A stretch of DNA of 49,480 bases from contig SOJC01000060.1 of NCBI GenBank assembly GCA_004376645.1, forward strand, positions 1 through 49,480, written 5' to 3'. Below the pieces are notes generated by a model, which was not told the DNA's origin, made no database searches, and worked only from the letters and a program-made list of their open reading frames with translations. Shown piece after piece: positions 17,319 to 25,115 of the stretch. This DNA is from Candidatus Bathyarchaeota archaeon (GTDB lineage Archaea > Thermoproteota > Bathyarchaeia > Bathyarchaeales > SOJC01). The position numbers and the translations under genes are program-made. Position 1 is the first letter of the stretch. The number at the start of each line of letters is the position of its first letter.

Positions 17319-17516
17319 CTACCTAGTTCTTTCACCTTGAAGAGTTCTAGTTCGCCACGAATAACTGTTTAGTGTTGATTTTGCACCGTATCCACACGCA
17401 GCGCATCTCTTCTTCCTCATGTGGTAGGCTCTTCTGCCACATCTCCTACATTTGATGTGTACAAGTTTCTTTGAATGTTTTCCGAAAGATGTTGTCCCTT
17501 TTACCACGTTTGTCAC
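17319..17516 (-). CDS. rpl37e: Ribosomal protein eL37
   Basis: 65 aa with the C4 zinc finger CRRCGRRAYHMRKKRCAACG and the basic ends typical of eL37, a 50S protein shared by archaea and eukaryotes. Its start overlaps the Lsm stop by four bases, the standard archaeal Lsm-L37e arrangement. Confidence 0.97.
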   Translation of the reverse strand: MTNVVKGTTSFGKHSKKLVHIKCRRCGRRAYHMRKKRCAACGYGAKSTLNSYSWRTRTLQGERTR

Positions 17517-17740
17517 CGGGGAGGAGGTGAGATAATTACAACATTATCGCCGCGGACGATGAGAGTGCCTAGTTTTTTTATCTGCTCTGGATCAGTTGTA
17601 TCTTCAGTCTCGTCGAGCACCAAATTCAGATGCTGGTCGAACCCTTTCAGCTTTGCTCGCAGGCTCTTGCCGCCTTTCAAACGTATAAGCACTATCTTTC
17701 CCAAGCTTTCCTGAAGGATTTGGGTTGTCATCTCGCTCAT
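17513..17740 (-). CDS. Sm-like (Lsm) RNA-binding protein
   Basis: About 75 aa with both Sm motifs: Sm1 GKIVLIRLKGGKSLRAKLKGFDQHLNLVLD and Sm2 LIVRGDNVVIISP. It forms rings that bind U-rich RNA. ATG 17740 has GGTGG about 8 nt upstream and is preferred over the TTG at 17755. A TATA-like CATTTAAATG lies about 50 nt upstream. Co-transcribed with eL37. Confidence 0.95.
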   Translation of the reverse strand: MSEMTTQILQESLGKIVLIRLKGGKSLRAKLKGFDQHLNLVLDETEDTTDPEQIKKLGTLIVRGDNVVIISPPPR

Positions 17741-17986
17741 TTTGACATCCACCAATGTGTGCGTTATTTAGGTGAAAGCACTAATCATTTAAATGTATCT
17801 ATATTGGATTTTTCCGTATCTTTAGGCTATTTCCGTTTTCGAAAGAAGTTAACACCTTCCATCATGCATGCAGCTTCATGTTTACCGTTGTGAGCAAAGC
17901 ACATATGGATGAATGGCTAAAGGGATTTAATTCTATATTGGCGTCAGTGCTTGAATTCTATAGAAGCACACAAACGTCTCCAGCCC

Positions 17987-18000
17987 GTGCATCTATGCAT
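17987..18000. repeat. Copy 1 of a dispersed palindrome RTGCRTSTATGCRY
   Basis: GTGCATCTATGCAT. Similar 14-mers occur at 24317, 25700 and 37526, all between genes or in decayed sequence. Confidence 0.3.
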
Positions 18001-18027
18001 GTGACATTTAAGGGGTTATTTGAATCT

Positions 18028-18480
18028 TCACTTATCCACGGTCACAATTTTAGGTCGAATAAACTTCGCACATTTCGAGCATTTTCGTCGGGAAAGCGTT
18101 CGCACCTTAGGATACCCCATGTGTTCCAATTGAGCTTTCGATATATGCTCTCGCCATTGGTTCTTGCAGTAGGGGCAACTCAACGTAACTGCCACCTCTT
18201 CAGCTACTCTAATCTTCTCCCTTCTAATCACCAAGATGACCACGCCAACAATCAGAAATACAACGCCCACAGTGACGTAATGCACAATCATCAATCCAAC
18301 TCCAAAGGCTATTTCAGGGTACTCTGCCCAAAGACTCTCGCTTACGGCGAGCATAATATCAGGAGATGTTAGTACTCCTATATCCCACCATTTCCAGAGT
18401 GTTACAAGGAGCAGTAATACTCCAAAGGCAGAGAGTAGAAGACCCAACGCATACCCGGTTTTCTTCTTAAGAACAGTCAT
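18028..18480 (-). CDS. Two-TM membrane protein with C-terminal zinc ribbon
   Basis: About 150 aa. Two hydrophobic segments (about 8-30 and 65-90) with a short, presumably external loop between them, then a cytosolic tail with two Cys pairs, SCPYCKNQW and KCSKCAKFI, that probably bind zinc. No family recognised. ATG 18480 is preferred over the TTG two codons earlier. The long antisense ORF is its shadow. Divergent from the 18649 gene. Confidence 0.65.
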   Translation of the reverse strand: MTVLKKKTGYALGLLLSAFGVLLLLVTLWKWWDIGVLTSPDIMLAVSESLWAEYPEIAFGVGLMIVHYVTVGVVFLIVGVVILVIRREKIRVAEEVAVTLSCPYCKNQWREHISKAQLEHMGYPKVRTLSRRKCSKCAKFIRPKIVTVDK

Positions 18481-18648
18481 CCCCAACCAATATACACCAG
18501 CGGTCTTGAGTTGTAGTATTTTGTTTATTTGTTTTGTGTGAGTCTGTCAATCGAAGAACTATCTCGAACTCATATGTATGAAACGTAGTTTGTAGAACGA
18601 CCCTGAAAGCTAATATCCTACAGAGAAACATTAGAGGAACGATGTTAG

Positions 18649-19077
18649 ATGGTAAGGCTTCTGTCTCCACTAGAAGCCAGCAACTTGAAAGAGAGGCTTC
18701 TCACAAAACTTAACCTGCCCTACTGCAAGATAGCGAATTCTCTCTATGAGGTAAATGGAAAGAGAGTGAACGTTAGAGTCACTTCTCGAAGATCTTCAGG
18801 TCGGTACTGGTTTAACATTCAAAGGAAGAATGTGGATTCCTACATTTGGATATGCTATGACCCGCAGATTGAAGATTGGGAATCATATTATTGGATACCG
18901 TCAGAGGAAATGTGGAACATTGTTAGTCACGGTTCTTATAGAGATAGAACTTGGGAGAGAAGTGGACGCTCGATCCCGAATTTTGAGATCGACCCACAAA
19001 AAGATCTATATGTTGGAGGCGGAAGGACAAAGACGTCAATTGGCAGGTTTCGAAACCTGAGAAGACTACCACAGTAG
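18649..19077 (+). CDS. Hypothetical protein, possibly nuclease-like fold
   Basis: 142 aa, soluble. A helical N-terminus (ASNLKERLLTKLNLPY) is followed by alternating strands (NGKRVNVRVTSRR, RYWFNIQRK, SYIWICYDP, YYWIPSEEMWNIV). The pattern of a fact-like hydrophobic ICYDP strand and then YYWIPS resembles PD-(D/E)XK-fold proteins, but no catalytic signature can be assigned with confidence. A basic Arg/Gly-rich C-terminus could touch nucleic acid. Confidence 0.5.
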   Translation: MVRLLSPLEASNLKERLLTKLNLPYCKIANSLYEVNGKRVNVRVTSRRSSGRYWFNIQRKNVDSYIWICYDPQIEDWESYYWIPSEEMWNIVSHGSYRDRTWERSGRSIPNFEIDPQKDLYVGGGRTKTSIGRFRNLRRLPQ

Positions 19078-19199
19078 ACCGTTCACAGAGACTTCAAGGA
19101 ACCAAAAGAAAATGCGTGAAAACGCATGGAGATAGATTTGCTGAGCAAAAACAATATGAATCTCGCCATTCACCTTCTCTCACCTACTCTTTGGTGACA

Positions 19200-20627
19200 A
19201 TGATGTCTGCTAAGAGATGTGCGATCAATTGGATTGTGAATAACAAGGCTCGAGTCATCGAGGTAAGTGATAAGGTGTGGGATCTCGCTGAGCTGGGTCT
19301 AGTAGAGTTCAAATCTTCCAAACTTATAGGAGACGAATTGGAGAAGCATGGGTTTCGAGTTAAACGAGAGAGCGCAGGGATGCCTACAGCATTCATTGCA
19401 GCTTGGGGTGAAGGAGCTCCCGTAATCGGGATTATGGGGGAGTATGATGCGTTACCTGGATTATCCCAGAAAAAGATTCCGAGACAGGAACCATTGGAGG
19501 CGGGAAAGCCAGGTCATGGATGCGGACACAACATTCACGGAGCCAGCGGCATGGCTGCAGCAATAGCCGTCAAAGACGCTATGGAGAGATTTGGGATTGA
19601 AGGTGTGATCAAATTCTTCGGGTGTCCTGCTGAAGAGAACTTCTCCGGCAAAGTCTTCATGGTGAGAGATGGATATTTTGACGGAGTTGACGCAGTAATC
19701 AGCCATCATCCAAACAGTATGAATGAAGTACCTCTGAGGAGTAATTTAGCTGTAAATTCAGTCAAGTTCCATTTCTACGGAAAAGCTTCACACGCTGCAG
19801 CTTCACCAGAACAAGGCAGAAGTGCATTAGATGCTGTTGAGTTAATGAACACAGGGGTGAACTATTTGAGAGAACACATAATTCAAGATGCACGGATCCA
19901 CTACGTAGTTGAGAAGGGTGGAGACCAGCCCAATATTGTACCATCTTATGCCAGAAGCTGGTATTATGTGAGAGCCCCGGAAAGAGAACAAACTGAATTT
20001 ATCCACAACTGGGTTCTTGACATTGCAAAGGGAGCAGCCATGATGACGAGGACACAATTGAAAGTGGAGTTCTTGGAAGGAAGCTACAACCTAATCCCAA
20101 ACAGAACAATCTCAGAGTTGATCGTAGAGAATATGCGAGAGATAGGCCCCCCAAAACGAAGTATGCAAGATTTAGAGTTCGCCAAGGAGATCGCGAAGAC
20201 CATCACAGCGGAAACGAAAACTGCTCAACTGAAGAAATCAAAGCGACCAGGATGGGAAAGACTGGTGGATAAACTGATAGACGGCGAGATTCCTGATCCG
20301 TGGGGTGAAGGGGAGATAAATCATGGCAGCACTGATGTGGCTGACGTAAGTTGGAAAGCACCCACCGTAGAATTCGGGACTGCCACTTGGGTTCTGGGAA
20401 CCCCTGCACATTCTTGGCAGGCCGTAGCCCAAAGCGGAGCTGGACTTGGACACGTCTCACTAATCTTCGCCGCCAAAGTTATGGCCGCCACAGCTATCAG
20501 CCTCCTGACGAACAAGGAGGGTCTAGGCAAGGCTAAAGAAGAGCATAGAAGAAGGATCAACGCCAAGAAATATCAATCTCCAATACCTCCTGAGCACAAG
20601 CCTCCCCTCAACATATGGAACAGATAA
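19200..20627 (+). CDS. M20-family amidohydrolase (AbgB-like)
   Basis: About 475 aa from ATG 19200. Zinc-binding pieces of the M20 family: GIMGEYDALPGL, GHGCGHNIHGASG, CPAEENFSGK, ISHHPNS and a C-terminal GTPAHSWQ. A dimerisation domain lies between (KASHAAASPEQGRSALDAVELMN). The closest recognisable type is the aminobenzoyl-glutamate hydrolase subunit B/aminoacylase group, which cleaves N-acyl amino acids. The ORF-track start at 19116 adds 28 unlikely residues; GGTGA sits just before ATG 19200. Physiological substrate not evident. Confidence 0.85.
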   Translation: MMSAKRCAINWIVNNKARVIEVSDKVWDLAELGLVEFKSSKLIGDELEKHGFRVKRESAGMPTAFIAAWGEGAPVIGIMGEYDALPGLSQKKIPRQEPLEAGKPGHGCGHNIHGASGMAAAIAVKDAMERFGIEGVIKFFGCPAEENFSGKVFMVRDGYFDGVDAVISHHPNSMNEVPLRSNLAVNSVKFHFYGKASHAAASPEQGRSALDAVELMNTGVNYLREHIIQDARIHYVVEKGGDQPNIVPSYARSWYYVRAPEREQTEFIHNWVLDIAKGAAMMTRTQLKVEFLEGSYNLIPNRTISELIVENMREIGPPKRSMQDLEFAKEIAKTITAETKTAQLKKSKRPGWERLVDKLIDGEIPDPWGEGEINHGSTDVADVSWKAPTVEFGTATWVLGTPAHSWQAVAQSGAGLGHVSLIFAAKVMAATAISLLTNKEGLGKAKEEHRRRINAKKYQSPIPPEHKPPLNIWNR

Positions 20628-20742
20628 TACAATCTGCGCGCGCATTTGCCTTATCAGAGTGCCAACTGTAAGTCTGTAATATGTCGACTATTGAAATGAG
20701 ATTAATATCCTGCAATGTTGACATTCTTCATGGAGAAGGCAT

Positions 20743-21393
20743 ATGCAACGATTTCCACGTGTGTTATCAGTGTGTTGTCTAGCCACGATCGTGCTACTAT
20801 CCGTTGGACTTCGATCTTCCCAAGCCGGCTATTGTGATATCTTGCTAGAGGATCTAAACGGTGATGGCAAAGTAGACATTTACGATGTTACCATCGTCGC
20901 TAGAGCCTATGGCTCTTTTCCAGGTCACGAAAGTTGGGAGCCAAGTGCTGATATTGTTCCCGACGGAAAGATCAACATTTTCGATGTAGTAAGAGTTGCT
21001 GTCAAGCTTGGTCTGAGTCTGGGGCCATCTGAAATATCGACGCATGTTCAAGTTAAGCCTAGAACCCTCAATATGAAAAGCAATGGCCGATGGATCACAG
21101 TAATAATTAAGCTTCCAAATATGGTCGATGCACATAGTATTGATGTTTCGTCAATAGTGCTAAACGAGACTGTCTTTGCGGAGTTAAGACCTTTCTCCTT
21201 TGAAGAAAGAAAAGAGAGCGAACTAGATTTAACAATTAAGTTTGACCGTCAAAGAGTAATAGGTCTAGTTTTGGAGAAATACTCGTTAACAAACACGTTT
21301 GACGATGTTACTTTGACTGTAACTGGAAGCTTGAATAATGGTACATTGTTTAGAGGAAGCGACACAATCAGAGTAATCAATCTTCAAGGATGA
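20743..21393 (+). CDS. Secreted protein with N-terminal dockerin-like module
   Basis: 216 aa. Signal peptide (VLSVCCLATIVLLSVGLRSSQA). Directly after it comes a dockerin-like pair, EDLNGDGKVDIYDVTIVARAYG and ADIVPDGKINIFDVVRVA. A beta domain (about 98-216) begins VQVKPRTLNMKSNGRWITVI, a pattern seen next to dockerin-like repeats in archaeal secreted proteins. GGAGAAGG lies before the ATG. The dockerin-like pair is N-terminal here, unlike in the other two proteins of the window. Confidence 0.8.
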   Translation: MQRFPRVLSVCCLATIVLLSVGLRSSQAGYCDILLEDLNGDGKVDIYDVTIVARAYGSFPGHESWEPSADIVPDGKINIFDVVRVAVKLGLSLGPSEISTHVQVKPRTLNMKSNGRWITVIIKLPNMVDAHSIDVSSIVLNETVFAELRPFSFEERKESELDLTIKFDRQRVIGLVLEKYSLTNTFDDVTLTVTGSLNNGTLFRGSDTIRVINLQG

Positions 21394-21513
21394 AACCTAC
21401 ATCTTCCAATGGAAGCGCGAAAACATCTATTCCGAAAGGATAGCAGTATAATCAAGAAACGATCGTATCCTGCCAAACTAAATTGCGCGCAGGTTTCCCT
21501 GTATCGGTGTGTT

Positions 21514-22227
21514 CTATTTGGCTATACATTCAACGGTGCTTTCTGCTGCAGATGGAGAGTTGCTTTCGACTACTCTTAGCTTGCTGTTTCTTCCGATTCT
21601 CAGTTGCTTTTCGCCTCGAAACATTATGACCTTTGCGTTATCGATTTGAACTTTGTCATTGACAGAGACGCTGTGAATTCGTTGGTTCCACAAAGGCAGT
21701 TTGATTGTGCCGTTTTTGTCGGAAAGGGTTGCATTGGCGAAAAGGGCATACCCGTTGAGTCTGGTGAGAACTAGTTTTGGGCTTGAAATTTCGGTGACTC
21801 GTCCTCTTAGGCTGACCGCTTTCATTCCAACTTGCAAATCTTTAATGTGTACAGGACCCGTGCGGGGTGCTTTTATGTCTTTCATCACAGAGATGCGGTT
21901 GATGCTCTCACGTAGAAAGTTGAATCGGTCTAATGGATTAGGTTCCTTGAAGACTTCTTCTTGTATCGGGAATTGTGCGACTACATTATGGTTCTCAGTT
22001 ACAAGAAAGACGCATCGACCATTTTTCTTTGTGCGATATTGAATGGTCAATCCTCGACACAGGGTTTTTCCGTTTTTCCATGCATCTACAAATGCGTTGA
22101 AAAACTCGGTTGAGTCGATTTGGTGTTTCGTGGACAATCTAATAAGGTATTCGAGAGCCCTGGCGTCAGGTCGAAGGTGATAGTTACCCCTGGGACGCCC
22201 CCTTGCACGCCATATTCTATTTCTCAC
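21514..22227 (-). CDS. OB-fold nucleic-acid-binding protein
   Basis: 237 aa. The C-terminal third (about 135-225) is an RPA-like OB fold: VGMKAVSLRGRVTEIS, FANATLSDKNGTIKLPLW and VNDKVQIDNAKVIMFRGEKQLRI. The N-terminal part (about 1-110) is a basic mixed domain with no clear family. The start is a GTG seven bases after the helicase stop, with GGTGA upstream, so the two are co-transcribed. The pairing suggests RNA or ssDNA binding together with the helicase; this is inferred. Confidence 0.75.
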   Translation of the reverse strand: MRNRIWRARGRPRGNYHLRPDARALEYLIRLSTKHQIDSTEFFNAFVDAWKNGKTLCRGLTIQYRTKKNGRCVFLVTENHNVVAQFPIQEEVFKEPNPLDRFNFLRESINRISVMKDIKAPRTGPVHIKDLQVGMKAVSLRGRVTEISSPKLVLTRLNGYALFANATLSDKNGTIKLPLWNQRIHSVSVNDKVQIDNAKVIMFRGEKQLRIGRNSKLRVVESNSPSAAESTVECIAK

Positions 22228-22234
22228 CCATGGT

Positions 22235-23374
22235 TCACCACAGTTGGGCAGATGTTTCCAATTCCTTTATCGTAGTCTTGGTTAGAGCTTTTATGCTGTT
22301 GAACTGTGCAAGTTCTCCATAACCAACGAATGTTATTGCTGTTCCATCGAGTCCCATTCTTGCTGTTCGTCCGATTCGATGAAAATAAACTAATGCATCA
22401 ACTGGAACGTCGTAATTTATTATATGTGTTATTCCCTGGATGTCTAAGCCTCTTGCAGCAACATCAGTTGCTACGAGCAATTTTAGTCTGCCTTTTCTGA
22501 ACAGATTTATGACGAATTCTCTCTGTGGTTGAGTGAACCCAGCGTGTAGAGGTTTCGCGTCATATCCCAGCGCCTTTAATCTATCTGACAGCATAGTTGT
22601 GTACTTGCGTGTTCTACAGAATATTATAGCTCGTTCTATGGGATTTTTATCCAAAATATCTCGTAAGACTTTAAACTTGTTCGCCCGGTTTACTACCATG
22701 TAATACTGGTCTATCTGTGTAAGGGCTATCTCATCTTTGCTCACGAGTATCTTTTCAGGGTTCGTCATGTATCTGTTGCACAAGCTCATTACTGACTGAT
22801 CTATCGTCGCCGAAAAGAGATTTGTTTGCCTTCGCGCTGGCACCTTCGAGAGTATGTATTCCACGTCATCTAGGAACCCCATATCAAGCATTCTATCAGC
22901 TTCATCGAGAACAACAATTTTCACTGATGTCAGACTTAACGTTCCTCGTTTTAGATGGTCAATTATGCGACCTGGCGTTCCCACTATAATGTGGACCCCT
23001 CTTTCCAACGCTGATATCTGCCGTCGAATAGACGCTCCACCGTAGATGGGTAAGACTCTAAACGGTGCATACTTACCAAGTAGACCTACGTGTTCTGCAA
23101 CCTGTATTGCGAGTTCTCGCGTTGGCTCTAACACTAATCCTTGAACCTTGTTAAGTCTTGGATTTAGGCATTCAATTATCGGAATTCCAAAAGCTGCAGT
23201 CTTGCCTGTTCCTGTCTGAGCCTGCCCGATTACATCTCTGCCTTTTAACAACGGGATTATTGCTTGAGCCTGAATCGGGAAAAGGTTATCAAATCCAAGA
23301 TCTTCAACGCCTTTCATCACTTCTTGACTCAGCGGCAGATCCTTAAAGTATTGCATTTGCATATGTTTCATCAT
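22235..23374 (-). CDS. DEAD-box ATP-dependent RNA helicase
   Basis: About 379 aa, a minimal helicase core. Q motif region FDNLFPIQAQAI, motif I AQTGTGKT, Ia PTRELA, Ib TPGRI, II DEAD, III SAT, and VI HRIGRTAR with preceding ATDVAARGLDI. ATP-driven RNA unwinding or remodelling. Several ATG codons cluster at the start; the one at 23374 follows GTGAT. A TATA-like CTTTATAAG lies at about 23478. There is no long C-terminal RNA-binding tail; the downstream OB-fold gene may supply that role. Confidence 0.93.
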   Translation of the reverse strand: MMKHMQMQYFKDLPLSQEVMKGVEDLGFDNLFPIQAQAIIPLLKGRDVIGQAQTGTGKTAAFGIPIIECLNPRLNKVQGLVLEPTRELAIQVAEHVGLLGKYAPFRVLPIYGGASIRRQISALERGVHIIVGTPGRIIDHLKRGTLSLTSVKIVVLDEADRMLDMGFLDDVEYILSKVPARRQTNLFSATIDQSVMSLCNRYMTNPEKILVSKDEIALTQIDQYYMVVNRANKFKVLRDILDKNPIERAIIFCRTRKYTTMLSDRLKALGYDAKPLHAGFTQPQREFVINLFRKGRLKLLVATDVAARGLDIQGITHIINYDVPVDALVYFHRIGRTARMGLDGTAITFVGYGELAQFNSIKALTKTTIKELETSAQLW

Positions 23375-23440
23375 TTCTATCACAAAAAATTCACACACAG
23401 CTCTCAAAAGCCTTCAGAAGCTTCCTCAATTAGGCATGAG

Positions 23441-23584
23441 TTAATGTGACATCCTCACTAAAATGCACCCTCCCTTATAAAGGAGTTTGCCAAGTGCGAA
23501 GTAACTTGAACCAGCGACCAATGGAGATATCACCTGCATTCCCCCTTTCTTTACAGGTGTATCCATGCACTTTTTCTTAATCAT
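23441..23584 (-). CDS. Possible small protein between tbp and the helicase
   Basis: 47 aa from an ATG, and the same frame stays open upstream to the tbp stop without another canonical start. The sequence (PVKKGGMQVISPLVAGSSYF, then ALGKLLYK) has a believable amphipathic composition. The DNA also contains a hairpin, CACCTG/CAGGTG, and the candidate helicase TATA box lies within it, so it may equally be a leader region. No family recognised. Confidence 0.28.
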   Translation of the reverse strand: MIKKKCMDTPVKKGGMQVISPLVAGSSYFALGKLLYKGGCILVRMSH

Positions 23585-23658
23585 AGTATAGAAAAAGAAA
23601 CTGCCAATCCTAATGCTGTAAATTGCAGCTTCAATAACTGATGTTACGCGCGCAGAGA

Positions 23659-24219
23659 CTACTCGTAGAATATCAGTTGTTGTTCTTCAAGTATTATGTG
23701 GAGCTTATGCACGGCGTCATAGACGTCCTGTTCTTTTGTGCCTCCAGTGCACACAAGGTTCCCGCTTGCGAATATCAGTATAACTACTTTGGGTTCGTCC
23801 ATCCTGTAGATCAAGCCTGGAAACTGCTCTGGCTCATACATCGTTTTTCCAAGTGTAAAAACTGCCTTCTCCAAATCTACCTTTCCGCCTAACTTTGCAG
23901 AAGCAACGATGTTCACAATCTTCAAGTCCGGCTTGCCACTGATGATTATTCCGCCCTTTTTCAGTTCTTTAACAACTGTCATAACAGCTCTCCGAGATTC
24001 CTTCGCCGACTTTGCTCCTGTACAAACCATTTTGCCAGTGCTAAAAATCAACGTAGCCGTCTTCGGTTTCTTAAGTCTAAACACAAGCCCCGGAAATCGT
24101 TCTGGACGGAATTCTACACCTGGAAAACCCTTCACAACAGCGTTTAAGTCAATCTTCTGGTTTAAAGCAGCAGAAGCAACAACGTTTTCAATGTTTATTA
24201 TGGATTTAGTCTTCGGCAT
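23659..24219 (-). CDS. tbp: TATA-box-binding protein
   Basis: About 186 aa made of two imperfect repeats of roughly 90 residues. Compare RFPGLVFRLKKPKTATLIFS and QFPGLIYRMDEPKVVILIFA, each followed by a VCTG motif. It forms the saddle that binds TATA boxes and recruits TFB and RNA polymerase. ATG 24219 is preferred; the TATA-like CTTTATAATA at about 24256 places the transcript start about 12 nt upstream. It has the short acidic C-terminus common in archaeal TBPs. Confidence 0.98.
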   Translation of the reverse strand: MPKTKSIINIENVVASAALNQKIDLNAVVKGFPGVEFRPERFPGLVFRLKKPKTATLIFSTGKMVCTGAKSAKESRRAVMTVVKELKKGGIIISGKPDLKIVNIVASAKLGGKVDLEKAVFTLGKTMYEPEQFPGLIYRMDEPKVVILIFASGNLVCTGGTKEQDVYDAVHKLHIILEEQQLIFYE

Positions 24220-24316
24220 TAAACACAACTTCGTATAGTGAATTGTTTAGATATCTATTATAAAGCCTTAGATTGAAGAGAGGAAATTTCTCCTGTGAAA
24301 CCATAGTATTAAGCTC

Positions 24317-24330
24317 GTGCATCTATGCGT
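24317..24330. repeat. Copy 2 of the dispersed palindrome
   Basis: GTGCATCTATGCGT, in the gap between tbp and the zinc-ribbon gene. It matches copy 1 over 12 of 14 bases or better. Confidence 0.3.
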
Positions 24331-24381
24331 TATTTCGAATCTCATGGAATAGCGTGCATTCTGCTTATTATCATTATTGAT

Positions 24382-24404
24382 AAAAAAAATAAAAAAAAAG
24401 GGCG
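24382..24404 (-). terminator. Poly-T terminator of the small zinc-ribbon gene
   Basis: Two A-runs of eight and nine on the plus strand (T-runs on the gene strand) lie about 30 nt after the zinc-ribbon stop codon. Confidence 0.6.
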
Positions 24405-24435
24405 TAAAACGGATCGAAGATTTTGGCTAATTAGC

Positions 24436-24582
24436 TTAATATCTTCTCGGTGGTCTTCGTTTAGCATAGCATTCTCGGCAATATACGGGTCTGCTTCCGT
24501 CAGGTTTGAAGGGAACTTCACATTCCTGACCACACTCTGCGCATACTACCTTGTGCATTTCTCGCTTTTCTCCATACGACAA
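24436..24582 (-). CDS. Small CxxC-x17-CxxC zinc-ribbon protein (not in ORF track)
   Basis: 48 aa. Core VVCAECGQECEVPFKPDG followed by VYCRECYAKRRPPRRY: two CxxC pairs about 17 residues apart with a basic tail. This is a widespread short zinc-ribbon family of unknown role, common in archaea. The start is TTG with a strong GGAGGTG eight bases upstream; an ATG eight codons later is an alternative. It lies upstream of tbp in the same orientation and ends in a clear poly-T terminator. Confidence 0.85.
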   Translation of the reverse strand: MSYGEKREMHKVVCAECGQECEVPFKPDGSRPVYCRECYAKRRPPRRY

Positions 24583-24726
24583 TTGATTTACACCTCCATG
24601 AGATAGTCAACGGAAAACTAGCATTCTAATAGAATTCTAATTCTCGCCTATCCAACCAGTTGGCGTATTAATCTATTAAACTTTTACGCGCGCAAAAGTG
24701 TCGATAGTTCATCTAATTGATGGTGG

Positions 24727-24832
24727 TGGCGCCGCCGGTAGGAATCGAACCTACGACCAGCTGGTTAACAGCATCAGCCCCTGATACAGGATTATCAGAG
24801 TCAGCTGCTCTACCTAACTGAGCTACAGCGGC
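24727..24832 (-). tRNA. tRNA-Asn (anticodon GTT) with 29-nt intron at 30/31
   Basis: Acceptor GCCGCTG/CGGCGGC, D-arm GCTC...GAGC, T-arm GTAGG-TTCGATT-CCTAC, discriminator G and an encoded CCA. Removing 24773-24801 restores anticodon stem GCTGG/CCAGC around CTGTTAA. The junction folds as a 3-4-3 bulge-helix-bulge: bulge TGA, helix CAGC/GCTG, bulge ATG, and an 8-bp inner helix CTCTGATA/TATCAGGG. Cutting each bulge after its second base gives exactly the expected exons. The intron lies in the anticodon stem, not at the canonical 37/38 site. Confidence 0.92.
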
Positions 24833-25011
24833 AATAAACGATAGTTCTCACAAGATTAGAAATATTTAAACCTTCATACCTTAGAGCAGAAACACTCCTA
24901 GCAAGATTGTGAGACCTCTTCGCCCTTTTGTATTTCATCTAGGCACTCTGCGCCTGTCTGGTTATGCTGGAAAACTTTTATTCGCTGTTACTCTACAGAA
25001 TACGGAAGCAG

Positions 25012-25104
25012 GGGCCCGTAGCTCAGCACGGCCAGAGCGCCAGGCTCATAATCAAACGAAGAGAAACCTGTTGGTCAAGGGTTCAAATCCCTTCGGGCCC
25101 ACCA
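25012..25104 (+). tRNA. Elongator tRNA-Met (anticodon CAT) with a very short intron
   Basis: Acceptor GGGCCCG/CGGGCCC, discriminator A, encoded CCA, D-arm GCTC...GAGC, T-arm AAGGG-TTCAAAT-CCCTT. The anticodon arm CCAGG-CTCATA is interrupted before ACCTG by about 15 nt (25051-25065), at the canonical 37/38 position. A full bulge-helix-bulge is not formed: only CTC/GAG pairs inside, next to an AAA bulge. Position 27-43 is C-T. Acceptor and discriminator fit elongator Met rather than initiator. A TATA-like CTTTTAT lies at about 24976. Confidence 0.9.
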
Positions 25105-25115
25105 CCCTTTGTATC

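Noticed and set aside
17878-18372. 164-aa plus-strand ORF
   Set aside because: Antisense to the two-TM zinc-ribbon gene, with low-complexity His/Ser-rich sequence; typical shadow ORF.
24325-24606. 93-aa plus-strand ORF and 63-aa minus-strand ORF
   Set aside because: Both overlap the real 48-aa zinc-ribbon gene in wrong frames and include the poly-A/T terminator.
24909-25115. N-terminal part of the 225-aa ORF
   Set aside because: Reads through tRNA-Met; the Nudix homology begins after 25116.
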